64,000 bases of DNA from Schizochytrium sp. TIO01 (GCA_004764695.1 SMSO01000031.1:866600-930599), one strand, 5' to 3'; shown: positions 43,061-53,599, counted from the first letter of the stretch. Program-made: numbers and translations. Notes: generated by a model from the letters alone, not told the origin.

Positions 43061-46000
43061 ATGCCGCAGCAGCCAACCTCTTTCAGAACTCTCGAAGATG
43101 AGACTGGAGACTATCCTCAAGTGCAGGAAGGAAACGAGGAAGATGTACCAAAACAACAAGAACTTGGAACTGTGACTATGGACCTCGAAGCTGGGGGTGA
43201 AAATGCTCACGTTAACCCCGAGACGAAAGTCACGCCCAAAGAACTCGCAGCAGCTGACGAGGCACTCCTCGGTAACAGCATCGACTTTGGTGAATGGGCT
43301 GATGCTAGAAAGTCGCGCATCAATGGTGCCAAACGGACACCAAAAGACACCAGTGTTCTAGGCCGAGCTTTCATCACGTGGATGTATAAGGTTGTGTTCA
43401 AGGGATGGAGACAACCTTTGAGCAAAGACGATCTGCCTGGTCTCAACCCAGACTACTTATCAGCATCGCTTTATCCTCGATTTCATCACGAGTGGGAGAA
43501 GGTAGGTGCTGAAAAAGGTACCACACATGGCTTTCAGCGGGCTATGCTCCGAGTGCCTCAAATTCGTTTTACCATCATCCTCGGCAGTATCTTATCAGCA
43601 ACTCAAGGAGTCTTGGCTACTGTTGGCAGACCATTGATTCTTAAAACTATTGTTAGTGCTGTCGAGTCAGACGCAGACACGAAAGAGTCAATCATACTTA
43701 TCGTTATCTTTGCTATTATTGTTGGTATTGAAGGATGGGCCGGTGTCATGGGCCGCCAGCTTCTTGCCGAGGAGTTTGGAACCCAATTTCAAATCTGTGC
43801 AAGCTCTGCCGTGTACAATAAGATGCTTCGTATCGATACACAACGCCAGCAACCTGGACAGTCTTCAGAGTCTAGTTTAATCGGCAACGATATTGTCCGT
43901 GCTTATGAAAACATCAGAATTGCAGCTCAACTTCCAATGGCTCTTAGTAGTGTTATAGGAGGAGTCGTTGTGCTAATTGTGCTCGTTGGCAAGAGCTCTC
44001 TTATTGGCATCGGAATCATGCTTCTAATTCTCATTCTGAATATGCTCATGGGCAAAATCACTCACGGAATTGAACAGAAGAACCTCAAGGCTGCTGATGA
44101 GCGTCTGTCTATGCTATCTGCGGTCCTTGAAGGTATTCGTGCTGTCAAGCTCTTTGGCTGGGAAGAGAAATACCGCAACAAAATGAACGAAGTTCGTGAT
44201 GAAGAATGTGTTCATATCCGTAACTATCGACTCGCTCATGTCACATCGATTGCATCAGGTAGAGCAAGCCCAGTCCTATCTGCAATGGCAACTTTAGTGT
44301 TCTATGCCATGAGTAGAAGCTCCCTTGACCTTGCAGACGCCTATGCTGCTGTAAGTGTATTTCAAGCATTGCGCCTTGGTCTGATCTTCGTTCCCCTCTG
44401 CTTGACGGCATTCCTGGCATTTGACGTGACACTAAAACGTCTGAACGAATACTTCGGACGCCCAGATAAAGCCAAGCGGTCCTACCTGCCAAATCCAACA
44501 CCTGGCAACAACGCGCCTCTGGTGGAGTTGGACCCGTGCTCCCTAGGCTGGGTATTTACCGAATCTGATGAAGGTATTATACTGCGTGATGTTCAACTCA
44601 AAGTTAACCCTGGAGAAATCGTTGCAATTGTCGGTGGTGTCGGAGAAGGCAAATCTACGTTGCTTGCGACTGTAGCACAAGCTATTCAACCGCTCCGGTG
44701 GTCCAACGACACGCATCAGTCCCCTGTGCGCACGACAAAGAGCATTGGCTTTGCACCTCAGAAACCATTTGTTGTTTGCGGCACTCTGAAACAAAATGTA
44801 CTTCTTGGACGTCCATTTGACCAGGAACGTTTTGATAATGCCTTGTTTGCAAGTGGTTTGCACACGGACATTCCCAACTTACCTGGTGGGATCTACACGG
44901 AGATTGGCGAACGTGGCACGACTTTGTCTGGCGGTCAACAAGCGCGAATGGCAGTGGCTCGTAGTTTGTATGCTGAACCACGTCTGCTATGTTTCGACGA
45001 TATTCTTGCTGCTGTAGATGCGAAGATGTGTGCTCATATGTTTGAGCACGCGATTCTGCGCCAGGTACGTCCGTCTGCAAGTTCTGGACCAAGTAGAAGT
45101 GGGCGTGCATGTGTGGTCGCGATGAATCAGCTTGCATTGTTGCCTCGAGTAGACCGCATTGTATATATCGGCAAAGGCAGGGTACTTGCAAGCGGGAGCT
45201 ACGATGAGTTGCTGGAGAGCTGTAAGGAGTTCTCTGAGTTTGTAGAATGCACAAAGCTACTACAGGAGGAAACTGAGGAAGATGCTGAAATTGTGAAAGG
45301 CGTCTCCCATATAAAACTTGATTCAGATGTGAATAAATGCTCGCCTGTAGAGGAGGCAGAAGATATTATTCGTGGCAGCAGTAGACACTACGGCGGGTAT
45401 CCCCAACAAATGAGTAATACGACACCTGATGGTCCTATTCAAACCATATTGGGCACAGAGAAGTTGACTCAAGGCAATGTCACTCTTGGTGTCTACAAAG
45501 CCTACGTTAAGGCTGTTGGGCCCTTGTTCATGCTCACTGCTCTGATTCTTTGTATGTCTGGCTATGTCATGATGGCCCTCAACGACTACTGGCTCACACG
45601 CTGGTCTGAAGCTATGGATGACCCAAACAATACCCGTACGAAGGGCTTCTTTGCGGGCGTCTATGCAGCTCTGAGCATCGGCTTCGGCATGATGATCATG
45701 ACTACAAGTTGGATGCTCTGCTTTGGTGGTGTTCGAGCATCTCGAAGCTTGCATCACTCTATGTTGACCCGGCTGCTGCGAGCACCCTTGGAATGGTTTG
45801 AGAGTAACTCAAGCGGACGCATAATGTCTCGTTTCAGCGGCGATCTGTCCAAAGTCGATATGATTCTTAGTCTTACTGTAGACAACTGGTTGCAGATACT
45901 TTGTACACTTTTGGTCCAGCTTGGCGTTATTTGTTATGCTGTGCCAATAGCAGCAGCCTTGATTGTAGTCGTTGCAGTGTTATTTTCAATGTCAGTCGTT

Positions 46001-47332
46001 GCTGCAGATCGTTCATCTCGAGAGTCGCGTCGCATCGCCAACAGCAACCTCTCCCCACTGTTGTCGAATGCAGGCGAAGCAACTCGAGGAAGAGATGTTG
46101 CTGCTGTTATGGAGACCGGGCCGTTTTTTGAAGCTCGTCATCGCTTAGCGAGTGACGAATATGCACGAGCCAACTTTGTCGCCGGTTCCATCATCAACTG
46201 GTGTCAACTGATGGCACACTATCTGTCATTTTCAGTTGCCGTATTTTCAACGCTGATGTTAGTGCTTCTTCGTAATGCGTTTGGAAACTCTGACCTGCTC
46301 GCGTTAGTCATTGTGTACTGTGTCAACCTTCCATATTTCGCTGCAATGCTTACACAGATCTCAATTCGCATGAACAGCTATTTTACCTCGTATGAGCGAT
46401 TGCTCGAATACGAGACCCTAAAAGAGGAAGATGCTCTTGATGAAAGAGCACTCGAACTCTACAATGACTATCTTGATCCCAAACCTCCTGTATCGCAATG
46501 GCCAACCAAAGGTGCCATTGAATTCAGAAACGTCGAACTGCGATACAGACCCGGAGCACCACTTGTACTCAAGGGTGTGACATTTACTGTCCAAGGCGGG
46601 CAGTCACTTGGTATTTGCGGTAGAACTGGTGCGGGAAAGAGCTCCACGATATCTTGTTTGTTTCGGCTGCGTCCCATATCAGGAGGCGCGGTTCTCGTTG
46701 ACGGCAGGGATGTTGGCACAATTGATCTCAATATTCTGAGAAATCGCATCACAATCATTCCTCAGGATCCGGTGCTGATCTCTGGTACACTGGCAACAAA
46801 TCTTGATCCGTTTGGCGAGACCAGCGCTGAAGAAATGCGAGAAGCCCTCCAGATCGTAGGCCTTGGCAATCGCGTGTCTCTGGACGACCCTGTAGAGGCG
46901 TCTGGACGGAACTGGTCAGCTGGCGAGCGGCAGCTGATTTGTTTTGCTCGTGCATTGCTACGTCCGAACAAGGTTCTGGTGTTGGACGAGCCGAGTTCTG
47001 CTATTGATTTGAACACGGATGATGCAATCCACGAGATGATTCGTGAGCAGTTCTATCGTCGTCGTCGGTGCACGGTGCTGTGTATTGCACATCGGTTGCA
47101 GACGATTGCAACATATGACAGGATTGCAGTTATGCAAGATGGTGAGGTGTTGGAGTTTGGTTCTCCTATGGATTTGCTGCATGATGATAGTACTGAGTTA
47201 CATTCAATGGTATCGGCGCTTGGCCCGGCATCACAGCAGCACATTCGTGATTTGGCAGCTCGTGCTCAAAGTGAGGGTAATGTAGTCAGTAAGGACACCA
47301 CTCCCGATGAACTATATGGTCCGGCGTCATAA
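43061..47332 (+). CDS. ABCC-type (MRP) full ABC transporter, copy 2
   Basis: This is a 1423-residue paralogue of the 37354 gene with the same TMD1-NBD1-TMD2-NBD2 layout and identical ATP-site motifs. It differs in its N-terminus (about 40 residues before the shared MDLEAGGENAH) and in short patches of TMD1. The linker after NBD1 (45299-45447), one TMD2 helix (about 45957-46003) and the C-terminal 25 residues also differ. Long stretches between these patches are nearly identical at the nucleotide level, including silent sites. Both reading frames are intact, so both are probably expressed. The differing helices and linker suggest altered substrate choice or regulation; this is inference. Confidence 0.93.
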   Translation: MPQQPTSFRTLEDETGDYPQVQEGNEEDVPKQQELGTVTMDLEAGGENAHVNPETKVTPKELAAADEALLGNSIDFGEWADARKSRINGAKRTPKDTSVLGRAFITWMYKVVFKGWRQPLSKDDLPGLNPDYLSASLYPRFHHEWEKVGAEKGTTHGFQRAMLRVPQIRFTIILGSILSATQGVLATVGRPLILKTIVSAVESDADTKESIILIVIFAIIVGIEGWAGVMGRQLLAEEFGTQFQICASSAVYNKMLRIDTQRQQPGQSSESSLIGNDIVRAYENIRIAAQLPMALSSVIGGVVVLIVLVGKSSLIGIGIMLLILILNMLMGKITHGIEQKNLKAADERLSMLSAVLEGIRAVKLFGWEEKYRNKMNEVRDEECVHIRNYRLAHVTSIASGRASPVLSAMATLVFYAMSRSSLDLADAYAAVSVFQALRLGLIFVPLCLTAFLAFDVTLKRLNEYFGRPDKAKRSYLPNPTPGNNAPLVELDPCSLGWVFTESDEGIILRDVQLKVNPGEIVAIVGGVGEGKSTLLATVAQAIQPLRWSNDTHQSPVRTTKSIGFAPQKPFVVCGTLKQNVLLGRPFDQERFDNALFASGLHTDIPNLPGGIYTEIGERGTTLSGGQQARMAVARSLYAEPRLLCFDDILAAVDAKMCAHMFEHAILRQVRPSASSGPSRSGRACVVAMNQLALLPRVDRIVYIGKGRVLASGSYDELLESCKEFSEFVECTKLLQEETEEDAEIVKGVSHIKLDSDVNKCSPVEEAEDIIRGSSRHYGGYPQQMSNTTPDGPIQTILGTEKLTQGNVTLGVYKAYVKAVGPLFMLTALILCMSGYVMMALNDYWLTRWSEAMDDPNNTRTKGFFAGVYAALSIGFGMMIMTTSWMLCFGGVRASRSLHHSMLTRLLRAPLEWFESNSSGRIMSRFSGDLSKVDMILSLTVDNWLQILCTLLVQLGVICYAVPIAAALIVVVAVLFSMSVVAADRSSRESRRIANSNLSPLLSNAGEATRGRDVAAVMETGPFFEARHRLASDEYARANFVAGSIINWCQLMAHYLSFSVAVFSTLMLVLLRNAFGNSDLLALVIVYCVNLPYFAAMLTQISIRMNSYFTSYERLLEYETLKEEDALDERALELYNDYLDPKPPVSQWPTKGAIEFRNVELRYRPGAPLVLKGVTFTVQGGQSLGICGRTGAGKSSTISCLFRLRPISGGAVLVDGRDVGTIDLNILRNRITIIPQDPVLISGTLATNLDPFGETSAEEMREALQIVGLGNRVSLDDPVEASGRNWSAGERQLICFARALLRPNKVLVLDEPSSAIDLNTDDAIHEMIREQFYRRRRCTVLCIAHRLQTIATYDRIAVMQDGEVLEFGSPMDLLHDDSTELHSMVSALGPASQQHIRDLAARAQSEGNVVSKDTTPDELYGPAS

Positions 47333-48485
47333 ATTTATTACACAGACTCTAGAATAAACTATGAATGTCAAACTTTCGTATGTTTTTTGTTTTTTTCCAG
47401 CGACCTGAAGTCTTTGAAACAAATTGGACAAGAAAGCAAGTATTCTAAGCGTTTTAGAGATATCACAGTTTCCAGGGGATTCAGATGAATGGTTATGCAT
47501 ATACAAAAGTTCGGATATTTCCATATTTTGTACTATCATGCTGGTGAAGACCAGCTTAATTAAAATTGGAACAACCAAATATTTTCATTTCTCCATTCTC
47601 AAGCGGGATTAAGCGTTGAATGCATGGCAAAGGTTAACTTTCTAGAAAATAAGGGATCCAATAATATTTCTCTTGGTGTTGAAGACTTGAATGAGTGCAA
47701 GGTTAACAAGAAAAGCATTCTAGCATGATCAGAACCTGGTGGAGCGAGTGGGGAGACTGGTTGTAGCAAACTAACAAGGAGCACAAGTTCTGGGAAAGGC
47801 GGTAAGAACAAGGATTGGGAAAGGTGTGAGCTATACATAGGTTAAGGGAGGAGAAAGTTGAAAGTGGAGAAGCTTTGTGATTCTGATGCGCTTCTTGCAC
47901 TCTTTGCGGCCCACTGTTTTCCCATCTCTCTCAATCCGCAGATCTTTCGGAGCAGACTTGAACCTATTATGGCACTATATGCAATTTTCGCATGCGAGGT
48001 GTATCTAGCGTTTTCACGCCGCCGCAGAAACTGCGATTGTGCGTGCTTCGCGCACAAAGAAAAACGAGAGTGAGAGAAGGGGTGAGTAAGAGTTAGGTAA
48101 TCTAAATTTGTGCTTTGTTTTTTCATATGCTGTCGCCAGCAACGGCGGCGACTTGCGCTATTGATGTGGTGCTGTTGGCTGTTGCTGCCTTAAACAAGAG
48201 AGGAATCTTCTTCTGGAGGATGGACGGACGTGCGAATGTGCTCAGCACAAACGCGATCTTCAAGGACGACGAATGCATACACGACTTCGACCTCATGCTC
48301 GCCTGAGGCTAAATGGAATACTCAGGCTGTAAGCCAGAGCGTTTATATGCGAATGAGTTTGCATGCATCATAGATATTCATGAATACAACTGCAAAAGAT
48401 TCGCATAACTGGTGCCTAAAAGTGCAAAATTTGCGGGGGATTGAGCGAGACTTGAGGAGCGAAGATATTGCAGCAGGAGGTGCGT
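47333..48485. other. Intergenic spacer
   Basis: No supported gene in 1.15 kb. Short open frames lack protein-like composition. It lies between convergent genes. Confidence 0.5.
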
Positions 48486-48791
48486 CTACTCGTCCTTCTT
48501 GGTGTACAGAGCTCCGTGGTCTTTTGCGCGCCACGTGGACATGTACTGCTCCCTGATCTCCTTGCAGTCCTCGTAGTGGTTCACGCCGGCCTCGAAGTAG
48601 CAGTCGTTGAGGCGATTTCTCAACACGTTCAGGTACTCCGTGGCGATCACAAGCTCACGGGCACGCTGCACGCGGGCCTCGTAGTTCTTGTGGGGCTCCT
48701 TGAAGCGCTCCGTGAGGCCATCCTCGTTCACGGCAAAGTCCTCGACGGCCTTGAACCTGCAGTTCGTGCGCGGGGCGAATCCTTCTGCCAT
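48486..48791 (-). CDS. NDUFB10: Mitochondrial complex I subunit NDUFB10 (PDSW)
   Basis: NDUFB10 is an accessory subunit in the membrane arm of NADH:ubiquinone oxidoreductase. The protein is only 101 residues. The diagnostic part is the second half, YLNVLRNRLNDCYFEAGVNH followed by YEDCKEIREQY and AKDHG. It matches the plant and protist form of the family (x-LR-x-CY-x-EGVNHY-x-C-x-QYL). The two cysteines are the conserved disulphide pair that links paired helices in the intermembrane space. There is no cleavable presequence, as usual for this subunit. ATG 48791 is the natural start; the gene has no intron. Confidence 0.8.
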   Translation of the reverse strand: MAEGFAPRTNCRFKAVEDFAVNEDGLTERFKEPHKNYEARVQRARELVIATEYLNVLRNRLNDCYFEAGVNHYEDCKEIREQYMSTWRAKDHGALYTKKDE

Positions 48792-49456
48792 CTTTGCTAA
48801 CTAAGCTTCTTCTTCGACTTTTCCTTCGCAACCACCGACCGGATGTTCTTCCCGCACAGCAGCACAAGCGACACGAGAGCGGCGGTGGACCGTAGCGACC
48901 TGCGAGACCTCTCCTTCTCGACGCGGCGACTTAATCTAATCTGCTGCTGCAATCGCTTCTCCTCGCTCTTATTAATTCCCTCATTCACTCATTCATTCAC
49001 CCATTTATCCTTCTTATAATACTATCACTATTTCATTTATTATTTATTATTCATTATTTTTATCATCATCATTATCATTATTATATGTTTTTCTTACGTT
49101 CTTTCACTCATTACTCACTCATTACGCATTCGCGCATTCATTCATCTCTTTACTTACCTCTCCATATCATCATCAATAGCACTCACTATGCATTCTTAAC
49201 TCATCTCATGATCGCTGTCCTTCTCAAGTTAGTTAGTGAGTTAGTTAGTAATTAGTCCTCTCCTTCTGCAAATATTCTGCAAAAGCACGGCTTCTGCAGG
49301 CAGACAGCCTCCTGGCTGACTTCGAGCCCCTCCACTCCTCGCCCAGACGTCCTCCTCAGCACAGCCGGCGAAGGAAGCGCCTCCGCGTAGGATGTCTTTC
49401 TTGAGAAGCATCGATTTGGCAGCAGCGATTCCTTTAATTAGCAGCAATAGAGGCGC

Positions 49457-49513
49457 TCATTCATTGATTCATTGATTCATTGATTCATTCACTCATTCAC
49501 TCATTCACTCATC
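49457..49513. repeat. (TTCATTGA)n/(TTCACTCA)n tandem repeat
   Basis: Octamers tcattgat then cattcact repeat in tandem for about 57 nt. Confidence 0.85.
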
Positions 49514-49554
49514 TTAGCAATCGCAGGAAGGACAGAGAAACAACGAAGTCTCTC

Positions 49555-49590
49555 TGAGCTGAGCAGAGCTGAGCAGAGCTGAGCAGAGAT
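49555..49590. repeat. 10-bp tandem repeat GAGCAGAGCT
   Basis: Three to four copies of gagcagagct in tandem. Confidence 0.85.
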
Positions 49591-49638
49591 GCTTTCTTTG
49601 CTGTGCCTGACGTGCTTCGCGTGAGGAGGCAGAGCGAG

Positions 49639-49667
49639 GATTGATTGATTGATTGATTGACTGATTA
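49639..49667. repeat. (ATTG)n microsatellite
   Basis: About six attg units in tandem. Confidence 0.85.
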
Positions 49668-49893
49668 GGTGGTCGCGACGCTAAGACCTGCTACTGATCG
49701 CCTAGTCGAGTCCCTTAGAAGCGCTTAGTGCTTCTTCTCCTCTCCACTTAGGCTGGGCGGTAGATATAGGCTGCATGCATTGCATCTCTTCTCCTCCTTC
49801 ACGGTGCTCACCTGCAGAGGAGGACCCGTTGCCTATTGCCCTGGCCGTTTCCTGCGTCTATGGCGAGCTCTGCTCTCGCGAGAACATCAGTTT

Positions 49894-49923
49894 TCATTCA
49901 TTCATTCATTCATTCGTTCATTC
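49894..49923. repeat. (ATTC)n microsatellite
   Basis: About seven attc units, the last with a g variant. Confidence 0.85.
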
Positions 49924-50052
49924 ACCTTGGTCTCCTCGCCTGCTCCTAGCAAACCTTAGGAAACCCCTAGGGGGGTCTAGCCTGGGGGTGCTAGAGACGG
50001 GTAGGTGAGTCCTAACTGGCGGCACCCTGCAGCAGCAGCAGCAGCGGCAGGC

Positions 50053-50110
50053 CGGTTAGGGTTGGCCAAACCTAACCTGGAATCTAACCCAACCCTAGAA
50101 TAACCTAACC
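50053..50110. repeat. Degenerate telomere-like motifs in inverted arrangement
   Basis: One GTTAGGGTT motif is followed by several CCTAACC/CTAACCC/ACCCTA motifs within 60 nt, so the two orientations face each other. This could be a relic of telomere-type repeats or chance. Confidence 0.4.
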
Positions 50111-50853
50111 GAGAAGAACTCGAAGGGTGGAAAAATATGAAAGCTTAGTTAATGGGCGCCAGTTAGGCTCTTGGAAATAGAAGGGCGTTGCTGATGAAGG
50201 TTTTCGATCATGAGGACCAAGGTGAAAGTGTTTGGTACCCAGGTGCAGTCAAGGTTGCAAAGTCGCGAAGCGGTTCTGTGGAGGGTTGTTGTGCTGGTAA
50301 GAAGGTACTACGCATGTACGTGCAATAATTCACCTTGAGAATAATGCTGCATAAATTGCTGTTTGCGGAATGTATGAGCTTTTGATGTTGTATGTTATAT
50401 ATGAGGCATCATCAGCTAACGAATGCGAGTGGGAAAGCATCTAACATCTCATCCTAACTTCCCGCTCACATAGTATCCCATAGCTAAGTATTTCATCAAT
50501 TTCTGTATCGAATCCATTTCATAGAAGAGAACCAACGCAACTGAAGCTGCCAAATGATGATACAATGCCCTCGATCACCTCCACATGTCAAGCCTCACGC
50601 TCTCCAGGCAAGTCTTTCCAACAAAAGTTCAAGATCTCCTCCCTATTTTTCCCTTCTCTGAAGAAAAAAATGAAACATTCGACTTGAAGAAGTTAGGCAA
50701 CGACGATTCAAAGTCAAAAGCCAAAGTCAAAAGCCAAAGCCAACGGTAAAGACGCCAAGGGATTCTTTCGCTGGCCTCTGGAGGTTCCGGCGGCCTCCTT
50801 CAGATCTCCGCGGTTTATAACAAACCCGGGGTTAGCGACGTTTGACGCAAAAT

Positions 50854-51823
50854 ATGAGCACCACCATGGGTCTGTCTCATGCACTCAGAGCACTTGAGCA
50901 CGAGAGCAGCGAACTCTTGGACGTGGCACTTGCGTTTCCAGCACTCATAACGCGCAAACGCTCGCGAAAGGTAGCCTTTGAGCAGGAGAAAGCTGCCTTA
51001 AAAGAACAGGCTCTCAACCGCCAACGCGATGAAGAAGATCGTCTTCGTAAAATCAGGGCACAGCAGGCAGCAGGTGATGATACCCGGCTCCCGACGGATA
51101 GGGTCGAGGCCGAGGAAAAGCTACAAAATAGCATTGCAATGCTTAAGGTACGTGATGTGAAGAGGTGGATTCAGAAGATGCAATGCGCAAGGTGTCATTA
51201 AAGATGAAATCGTATCTAAGTGAGAGTTTGTAATCATTTGAGACTGACGAATATATTATGTACCGAAAATTCAACATGGAAACCTCACAAATGGTCTCGG
51301 GTGTGGAAACTACAAACTATAGACTCAACTATTTGATGCAAGCGTGGAGCTGCAGCAACTAGAAAAATTGCTGGAGAGGATATATCTCAGCAAAGTGGTT
51401 ATGGCAGAAGCAGCTGCGGAAGCAGCAGCGGCGACAACTGTAAACGCAGACCCAAAGCATGAGTCCAATGCAGGGTTCTTAGAGAGGGATAGACTGGCAA
51501 CGCGTGTGCTTAAGCTTGCGAGGGACTGTAAATTGGCAGCAGAGGAGGAGTCCAGGCTGAAACGACGCGTTCTAAAGCGCCAGATTCAGACACGCGAGAA
51601 ATGGGCATCGAAAGTTAGAGGCAAGACAGAAGCCAGTGAGCCAGACAATGAAGACACAGTGCATGGTTTGTCCGGTAAACGCGAAACTGAAGAAGAAACA
51701 CGTTTTCGACACCACAACGCTTGGCTTAGACATGTGTTGACAACGATGGCTCTTGAGGCAAAGGTTAATTGGGCTGCCGATCCTGAACTTCGAGCTGTAA
51801 TTATGGGAGAGCCAATTCTCTAA
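50854..51823 (+). CDS. CENPH: Candidate kinetochore protein CENP-H, two exons
   Basis: CENP-H is part of the inner-kinetochore CENP-H/I/K/M group. Exon 1 is 50854-51147 (98 codons, donor AAG|GTACGT). The intron ends at 51355 (acceptor GCTGCAG) or at 51349; both keep phase 0. Exon 2 runs to 51823. The product is 253 or 255 residues, against 247 for human CENP-H. Most of it is coiled coil, as in the family. The last 35 residues match the human C-terminus: here WLRHVLTTMALEAKVNWAAD then PELRAVIM, against a human segment with a VFQNLILGSKVNWAEDPAL pattern. The call rests on this motif, the length and the coil. A generic coiled-coil protein remains possible. Confidence 0.6.
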
Positions 51824-52169
51824 GCAGGAACTCCTCCTTGTTATTGTGATATGAATGTTGTGATAAGAAACTACGTGTTTCTTTCCTAGCACGTTGTGAT
51901 CTTATACCATGTCCACGAGTTGGCTCTATAGCTGTTGAAGTCAAACACTAACAGCGAGATTTGGAAAGAAGAGTCTGAGGATTATTACGCAAAATATTTA
52001 AATAGATTTATGTACCTTCTGAGCGATGATATTTTGTTCTAAACTACAGTTCTATGTTTTCATAAGTAAGAATTTACGCTTACACACAAGGTCTATTCCC
52101 AGATAGTCTGGTTGAATTGCTCTTTCCCTCTAAATCAATTTATATTGCAAATTTATTTTGCATTTCCCT
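51824..52169. other. Short tail-to-tail spacer
   Basis: AT-rich; no gene seen. Confidence 0.5.
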
Positions 52170-52745
52170 TCAGTTTCCAAAGCAATATTGGCCATGGTAG
52201 GTGAAACAATGTATCCTGCGGTTCCGGTGTTCCATTCGCTCGGGGTGGAATAGCCAAATAAATATTGCTGAAGGGTCAAGCCCTGTCCAAGTCCAGAGAT
52301 AAGATCGTGCAATGTCTCTCCATCGCACCAAGTCAGACTCATGGTGCTCTCCAGGGCTTGGTGCTACCTCAATTGTCTCTCCCAGTTCAAGACGCGACGC
52401 GGGGAGAACTATCTCAGCAATTGCCTTTGCGCGACGCATATGTAAAGTGCTTGTGCTGATGTGGACGACCTTGAATTTATGCTTTTTCATGAGATCCACT
52501 AGCGTTGTAAAATTCGATAGAGTATCTATAGCTTCATAATCGACAAGCAGGTAGTCCACGTCGCACCCAGCTTGAAATGCAGTTTCCTTCACATCCTCAG
52601 TTAAGGCTGGACCTGAAAGCCACAGTGGAACAAAAGATCGGCCTGAGGTTGCGCCCTCATTTAGTTTTGCCCATGCAGATGCAATACATCTCCTTTCACG
52701 GTCTGCGCCACCTCCAAGCACCAAGACAAGGCTCTTGGTCCTCAT
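52170..52745 (-). CDS. DUF218 (YdcF/SanA-like) protein
   Basis: DUF218 proteins are small alpha/beta-fold proteins, often linked to the cell envelope; YdcF binds S-adenosylmethionine, and no reaction is settled. The 191-residue frame shows LVLVLGGGADRERR at the N-terminus, PLWLSGP, then DYEAIDTLSNFTTLVDLM and STLHMRRAKAIAEIVL, followed by an RDIARSYLWTWTG end. This set is closest to the cyanobacterial-type branch, where VDTxxNFTxLVD and HMxRA are typical. No leader or membrane segment precedes the domain, so it may be cytosolic, or a first exon may be missing. The last 25 residues, after WTG, look unlike the family and might be read-through of an unrecognised intron. Confidence 0.7.
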   Translation of the reverse strand: MRTKSLVLVLGGGADRERRCIASAWAKLNEGATSGRSFVPLWLSGPALTEDVKETAFQAGCDVDYLLVDYEAIDTLSNFTTLVDLMKKHKFKVVHISTSTLHMRRAKAIAEIVLPASRLELGETIEVAPSPGEHHESDLVRWRDIARSYLWTWTGLDPSAIFIWLFHPERMEHRNRRIHCFTYHGQYCFGN

Positions 52746-53599
52746 CTCTCCCCCTTCGTACCTCCCAGACCGTCTTAAGAAAAGGAAAGAGCCTTAAAAC
52801 AAAGGAAACTCCAATGGTTAACCAATTATTCTCGGTCCTCTATAATATTCAGTTGTTGTCAGGCAAGGCAGTTGTCCTCTGCGCTGGTTTGTTACGCAAA
52901 CGGATTTGCTTCAGAAAAAGAAGTCATGAGGCCCAAACGAAGGAAAAAATATACATAAAAAACCTTTTGTAACACATATCTAGGTAAGTAGTTAGCTACC
53001 TACAATCCTACTACTGAAGGGAAATAAAAATGTGAACAGAGGCAACCTTGTAGTGAATGAAAGGGATATAGACTCATCTATGGAAGTCTTGGTAGCCTGT
53101 AACATGGTTGAGATTGTACCGGGATATGCAACTCCTGTCTACAGTTCTACAGAAATTTGATCAAGACTAAGGAGCAAATAAGCTGCATTCAATTAGATAA
53201 GATAGCATGGATGTAGAATTGAGCTAGCGCAGCATATATATATTGAACAAGAGCAAACCATGAGGTAGATACCAACCACAATGTAGCTTGTCTTTGACTA
53301 TGCAGAGTAAAACCAGGCTTTTAATGGGTCGGGAATCACACTTGATGCAAGGTTTTGAGAAAGTGGTCTTATATTCTGAGGAAAATATGGTACACACTTT
53401 TATATTTAAAAAAGAAGATCCAAGATGACTGTTGTTCCCAACGGCTACAGAACACTCTTGATTAAACGCACGCAGTGCATAAAAGATGGCAGTCCTTGAA
53501 TAGCTCGCTCCAAGAATAATACCTTGGAGGATTAGATTATAACCCAAATAGCTTTGGGGAATAGTTGGAGAGGTGGGACGCAGACAACTCTTGTTGATC
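52746..53599. other. Divergent promoter region
   Basis: The spacer lies between the divergent DUF218 and UPF0193 genes. It has a TAGGTA...TACCTA hairpin at 52981-53002. No gene is seen. Confidence 0.5.

Larger units (their letters stand above)
48792..50853. other. 2-kb repeat-rich spacer
   Basis: No gene is seen. The spacer contains ATTC/ATTG-type microsatellites (49457-49513, 49639-49667, 49894-49923), a 10-bp repeat (49555-49590), a short CAG run near 50030 and telomere-like motifs at 50053-50110. Confidence 0.55.
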
